In this document: positions 61,563-64,000 of the stretch, one piece after another | Layout: every line of letters begins with the position of its first letter | How positions within the stretch are numbered: position 1 is the first letter of the stretch | Translations under genes and position numbers: made by a program | Notes under the pieces: generated by a model | The model's input: only the letters and a program-made list of their open reading frames with translations | What the model was told of the DNA's origin: nothing | Database searches by the model: none | Assembly (NCBI RefSeq): GCF_900188275.1 | Contig: NZ_FZNY01000005.1 | Location: 1-64,000, forward strand | From: Dokdonia pacifica | Lineage (GTDB): Bacteria; Bacteroidota; Bacteroidia; Flavobacteriales; Flavobacteriaceae | DNA length: 64,000 nucleotides | Direction of reading: 5' to 3'

Positions 61563-62720
61563 CTACTTTAAATTCTTAAGTATAAAATCTAATTTGGTAT
61601 TTGTATTTAGATTTTTAGCATAAGAATCGGTGATATGCTTACTAGGAATGGCTAATCCCATATCCATCATTTTCTTAATTACAGGAAGGTTTTCTAACGT
61701 CACTTTTCCTGTAAGTAATAAGGATAAGTCTTCCCCTTTTTGATAATAATCGTAAATCTTTTTAAGTCCTGTTAAGTACAAGAAATCTTTGGTAAACCCA
61801 CCACCTCTATGAACACGTAGTGTAATCTGCCATGCTTTTTCTTTAGAAACTTTGTACTGATTAAAAAGTAAATCAAAGGTATCTACAAAGCTATACCCTT
61901 TTATAAGACTATCTGCTGCAATCACACGGTGCGCCAATTCTTTAAGACGGCTTAGTGTCAAATTACCACTCATGTACTCACTAAAAACGGCCAATCCTTC
62001 TTGGGTCTCTGTATTATTTACAAAACCATTAGAGAATATTTTTAATGGCTGTGATTTGCCATTATGAGTAGTCACTAAGTGAACACCTATCTCATGATTT
62101 GCCAGCACTTCAATTTGATTTTTACAGAAAGAATGATTCTTCTTTAACAGCATGGTATCTGAAGCATTCAAGACCATAGCCGCTGCAGAGATATGATTAC
62201 TTTGTTTGATATTGAAATCAAAATCATATCGTTTTCCAAACTCTTCAAAATAAGCTTGTGCTTCTTTTACATTGTATTTTGGAATCATTGCTTCTCCCTC
62301 ATTTTCATCTGCAAAATGAAGAATAAAACGTGCATTTTCTACATCGCGTTCTTTAGGAGTTCCAAATACTTTCAGATTGTTATAATAGAATTTTTTTCCT
62401 TTTCCTATCGTTTCTATACACGCAATAAGTCCCGAATACTCATAGATAATATCGCGGTATAAACGTCTGATATCATCATCTTCTATACGTTCTAGGCGTT
62501 GATTAAAAAACAAACGCTGCAACTTAAAAGGACTGAATTTTATTTTGCGATACTTAAACTGAGGTTCTACGGTATATTTACTCGCAAAAAAACGCTTCTT
62601 CTCTACCTCTATATTCAAAGGATTGAGATAGTTCAGTAATTCAATATTATGAACTAATCGATCAAGGTTTTGATCAATTTCAAAAATAGCGGCATTAGTG
62701 TCAACAGCTTGAAAGTGCAT
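61563..62720 (-). CDS. QEGLA-motif (DUF1704) protein, MATCAP-like metallopeptidase
   Basis: A 385-residue protein annotated in databases as flavohemoglobin expression-modulating QEGLA motif protein. The family motif Q240-EGLA244 is present. Ahead of it H209-E210-IGV-H214 forms an HExxxH zinc site and E248 lies in the following AVFSEY helix. The same DUF1704 domain occurs in human MATCAP, which removes C-terminal tyrosine from tubulin, so a carboxypeptidase activity is a reasonable inference. It is the last gene of the operon with the amidohydrolase and GshB-like ligase. Confidence 0.88.
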   Translation of the reverse strand: MHFQAVDTNAAIFEIDQNLDRLVHNIELLNYLNPLNIEVEKKRFFASKYTVEPQFKYRKIKFSPFKLQRLFFNQRLERIEDDDIRRLYRDIIYEYSGLIACIETIGKGKKFYYNNLKVFGTPKERDVENARFILHFADENEGEAMIPKYNVKEAQAYFEEFGKRYDFDFNIKQSNHISAAAMVLNASDTMLLKKNHSFCKNQIEVLANHEIGVHLVTTHNGKSQPLKIFSNGFVNNTETQEGLAVFSEYMSGNLTLSRLKELAHRVIAADSLIKGYSFVDTFDLLFNQYKVSKEKAWQITLRVHRGGGFTKDFLYLTGLKKIYDYYQKGEDLSLLLTGKVTLENLPVIKKMMDMGLAIPSKHITDSYAKNLNTNTKLDFILKNLK

Positions 62721-62765
62721 AGCAATATTTAGAACGTCAAAAATATAAAATTCTTACCGACTAGA

Positions 62766-63617
62766 CTAGCTTGGTAGCAATCCATTTTTCAAGATAAAAT
62801 CATTGTAAAAAGTAGTCGCATGATTGCGCAAGGTAAGTTTTAGTTGTTGTTCTATAGCATCTACCACTTCTGGATATAAAATATAGTCATACTCATCACA
62901 ATAGATTTTTGAAAACTCTGTCGCAAGTACTAAAGTATTTTGGGTATTTTCAGTAATATATTTCAAGAAATATCCATTGCCTTGAAAGGTATCATTAATG
63001 GCAGCAGTGGTTTCTATATCATGAGGTAATGTAATATTTTTTAGTGCGTCGCACCACGCTTTCGCGAAAGCGGAAAAACGTTCATTATCAATATTCTTAG
63101 TACCTAGGTTTATAACAGGAACAGGTCTGTCCCATCGTTTCCAGTTATAGGAATGCATATCATATACAATAGCGCCTCCAAATTTTTCTTCCATTTTTGA
63201 GACCAATGCATGCACTACCTTGTAGAAAGTAGCATGTTTGGAAAGACTTTTTTGTTTTTGATCTTCTGGTAAGGGAGTTCTCCATAATTGTTTTCCCCAA
63301 GCGTCGTCATAAATGGCTGTTTCTGGCGCACGATTAAGGTCATACTCAAATCGGCTATCCATTCCTGCAATCACCATAGGGTTGGATTGAACCATTTGCT
63401 TGGTACATGGGTCTTCCTCATACCAACGATCATATTCAGAGTGCAAGCAATTGTCCCATAATTCTTTTCTAAACTGGTGTCCGTCATGTACGGCACCACA
63501 AAGAAAGTAAGTGTATTCTTCTATTTTAAGCGTAAATGAATAATCATCAGAAACGGCATGAAAAGGTTCTTCCATTTCAATTTTTGAAATCATGTCGTCA
63601 CTTGAAAGTCTAAGCAT
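62766..63617 (-). CDS. N-formylglutamate amidohydrolase-family protein
   Basis: A 283-residue zinc hydrolase of the N-formylglutamate deformylase family: CGAVHDGHQFRKELWD, AIVYDMHSYNWKRW and NDTFQGNGYFLKYI are the expected metal- and substrate-binding segments. No histidine-utilisation genes are nearby, so the substrate is probably not N-formylglutamate but another N-acyl amino acid or peptide. It overlaps the upstream ligase gene by 8 bases. Palindrome copy 12 lies in frame as SAFAKAW. Confidence 0.87.
   Translation of the reverse strand: MLRLSSDDMISKIEMEEPFHAVSDDYSFTLKIEEYTYFLCGAVHDGHQFRKELWDNCLHSEYDRWYEEDPCTKQMVQSNPMVIAGMDSRFEYDLNRAPETAIYDDAWGKQLWRTPLPEDQKQKSLSKHATFYKVVHALVSKMEEKFGGAIVYDMHSYNWKRWDRPVPVINLGTKNIDNERFSAFAKAWCDALKNITLPHDIETTAAINDTFQGNGYFLKYITENTQNTLVLATEFSKIYCDEYDYILYPEVVDAIEQQLKLTLRNHATTFYNDFILKNGLLPS
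63057..63072. repeat. Palindrome core, copy 12 (in CDS)
   Basis: CGCTTTCGCGAAAGCG inside the amidohydrolase gene, translated as AFAKA. Confidence 0.92.
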
Positions 63618-64000
63618 CTGCTACCGTTTTTCTGAGTTTAGCTCTTCGTTCTATACGACTTACGCGTTCTAATACTTTATCTTCTACAAAATTGATCACC
63701 TTTTCTTGAAGCTTTGTTTTATAGACTTTATTGATATAGGTAATGCCCCCTGGGCTCATCACATTTACTTCTACAAGCATTCCATTAATCACATCAATAC
63801 CTACAAAATAGAGTCCGTCTTTTACGAGTTTAGGACCGATGCGACGACATAATTCTTTTTCTTGCTTAGTAAGCGAATGCTTCTGTACACTTCCACCTGC
63901 CGATACATTAGATCTATGATCATCATTACCAGGAACACGCTTCATTGCGCCTATAGGTTTTCCATTTAATATTAAGATTCGAACATCCCCTTGGTCGGCA
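63610..64000 (-). CDS. GshB-like ATP-grasp ligase, C-terminal part (cut by window end)
   Basis: The last 130 or so residues of an ATP-grasp enzyme resembling glutathione synthetase: GDVRILILNGKPIGAMKRVP, RSNVSAGGSVQKHSLT, GPKLVKDGLYFVGIDVINGMLVEVNVMSPGGI match the corresponding GshB segments, including the metal-binding glutamate and asparagine (EVN). The N-terminal region lies beyond 64000. The frame continues through the end of the window, so a start at 63945 is not the real one. Chain ends in an Arg/Lys-rich tail. Confidence 0.88.
   Translation of the reverse strand, partial: ADQGDVRILILNGKPIGAMKRVPGNDDHRSNVSAGGSVQKHSLTKQEKELCRRIGPKLVKDGLYFVGIDVINGMLVEVNVMSPGGITYINKVYKTKLQEKVINFVEDKVLERVSRIERRAKLRKTVADA

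Noticed and set aside
1-64000. CRISPR array
   Set aside because: No regular direct repeats with uniform spacers; the repeats are long, imperfect dyads 0.6-2.7 kb apart, and there are no cas genes.
1-64000. tRNA or rRNA genes
   Set aside because: No stretch with a tRNA cloverleaf signature or rRNA-like sequence was recognised on either strand.

Overview
The window is AT-rich chromosomal DNA from a Bacteroidota bacterium, most likely a member of the Flavobacteriaceae. Evidence for this is the Bacteroidota -7 promoter boxes (TAnnTTTG), the scarcity of Shine-Dalgarno sequences, the many lipoprotein signal peptides, and the gene families: AraC regulators with an N-terminal DUF6597-type domain, DUF5367, LysM plus ABC-substrate-binding-like fusions, and QEGLA-motif proteins. 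Genus cannot be fixed from sequence alone. No tRNA, rRNA, CRISPR array, transposase or integrase was recognised.

Region 1 (about 1-21,000) is an accessory array. Small gene sets, nearly all on the + strand, are separated by about 14 related structured repeats of 127-174 bp. Each repeat starts a few bases after a stop codon with a left core ending in AAC, continues with an imperfect stem arm and usually an inner hairpin, and ends in a complementary arm with a right core starting GTT, typically 2-30 bases before the next start codon. This resembles integron attC sites and gene cassettes, but the core sequences differ from the canonical ones and no integrase is present here. Cargo includes hypothetical proteins, AraC regulators paired with a VOC protein or hydrolases, two serine beta-lactamase-like hydrolases, esterases, a methyltransferase, a DUF4304-like protein, an orphan EF-Tu domain III-like protein, a YcxB-like protein, LytTR, CPBP and GNAT proteins. 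The esterase at 4945-5784 looks like a cassette in inverted orientation. The array ends around an mltG gene interrupted at an A7 tract.

Region 2 (about 21,000-50,000) holds lipoproteins, secreted proteins and regulators: an ArsR/SRPBCC operon with a visible operator, an AraC-GyrI regulator, LytTR regulators, serine hydrolases, two S41 peptidases flanking an HNH endonuclease, a DsbA-like FrnE-type protein, a cyclase and several alpha/beta hydrolases. The gene at 47940-48668 encodes what appears to be a ribosome-inactivating protein (rRNA N-glycosidase, ricin A-chain fold): five residues equivalent to the ricin active site can be placed, with near-identical spacing in the C-terminal half. A perfect 12-bp inverted repeat lies just before its start codon.

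Region 3 (about 50,000-64,000) looks like core chromosome: guaA with a LysM lipoprotein-like gene, a PadR operon, pulA, and a minus-strand operon running from a GshB-like ATP-grasp ligase (cut by the window end) to an N-formylglutamate amidohydrolase and a QEGLA/DUF1704 metallopeptidase-like protein.

A second repeat system, the palindrome TACGCTTTCGCGAAAGCGTA and close variants, occurs 12 times. Eleven copies lie right of 22 kb and one in the cassette array. Four copies lie inside coding sequence, and two follow near-identical terminators. The two repeat systems therefore partition the window into an accessory part and a resident part.
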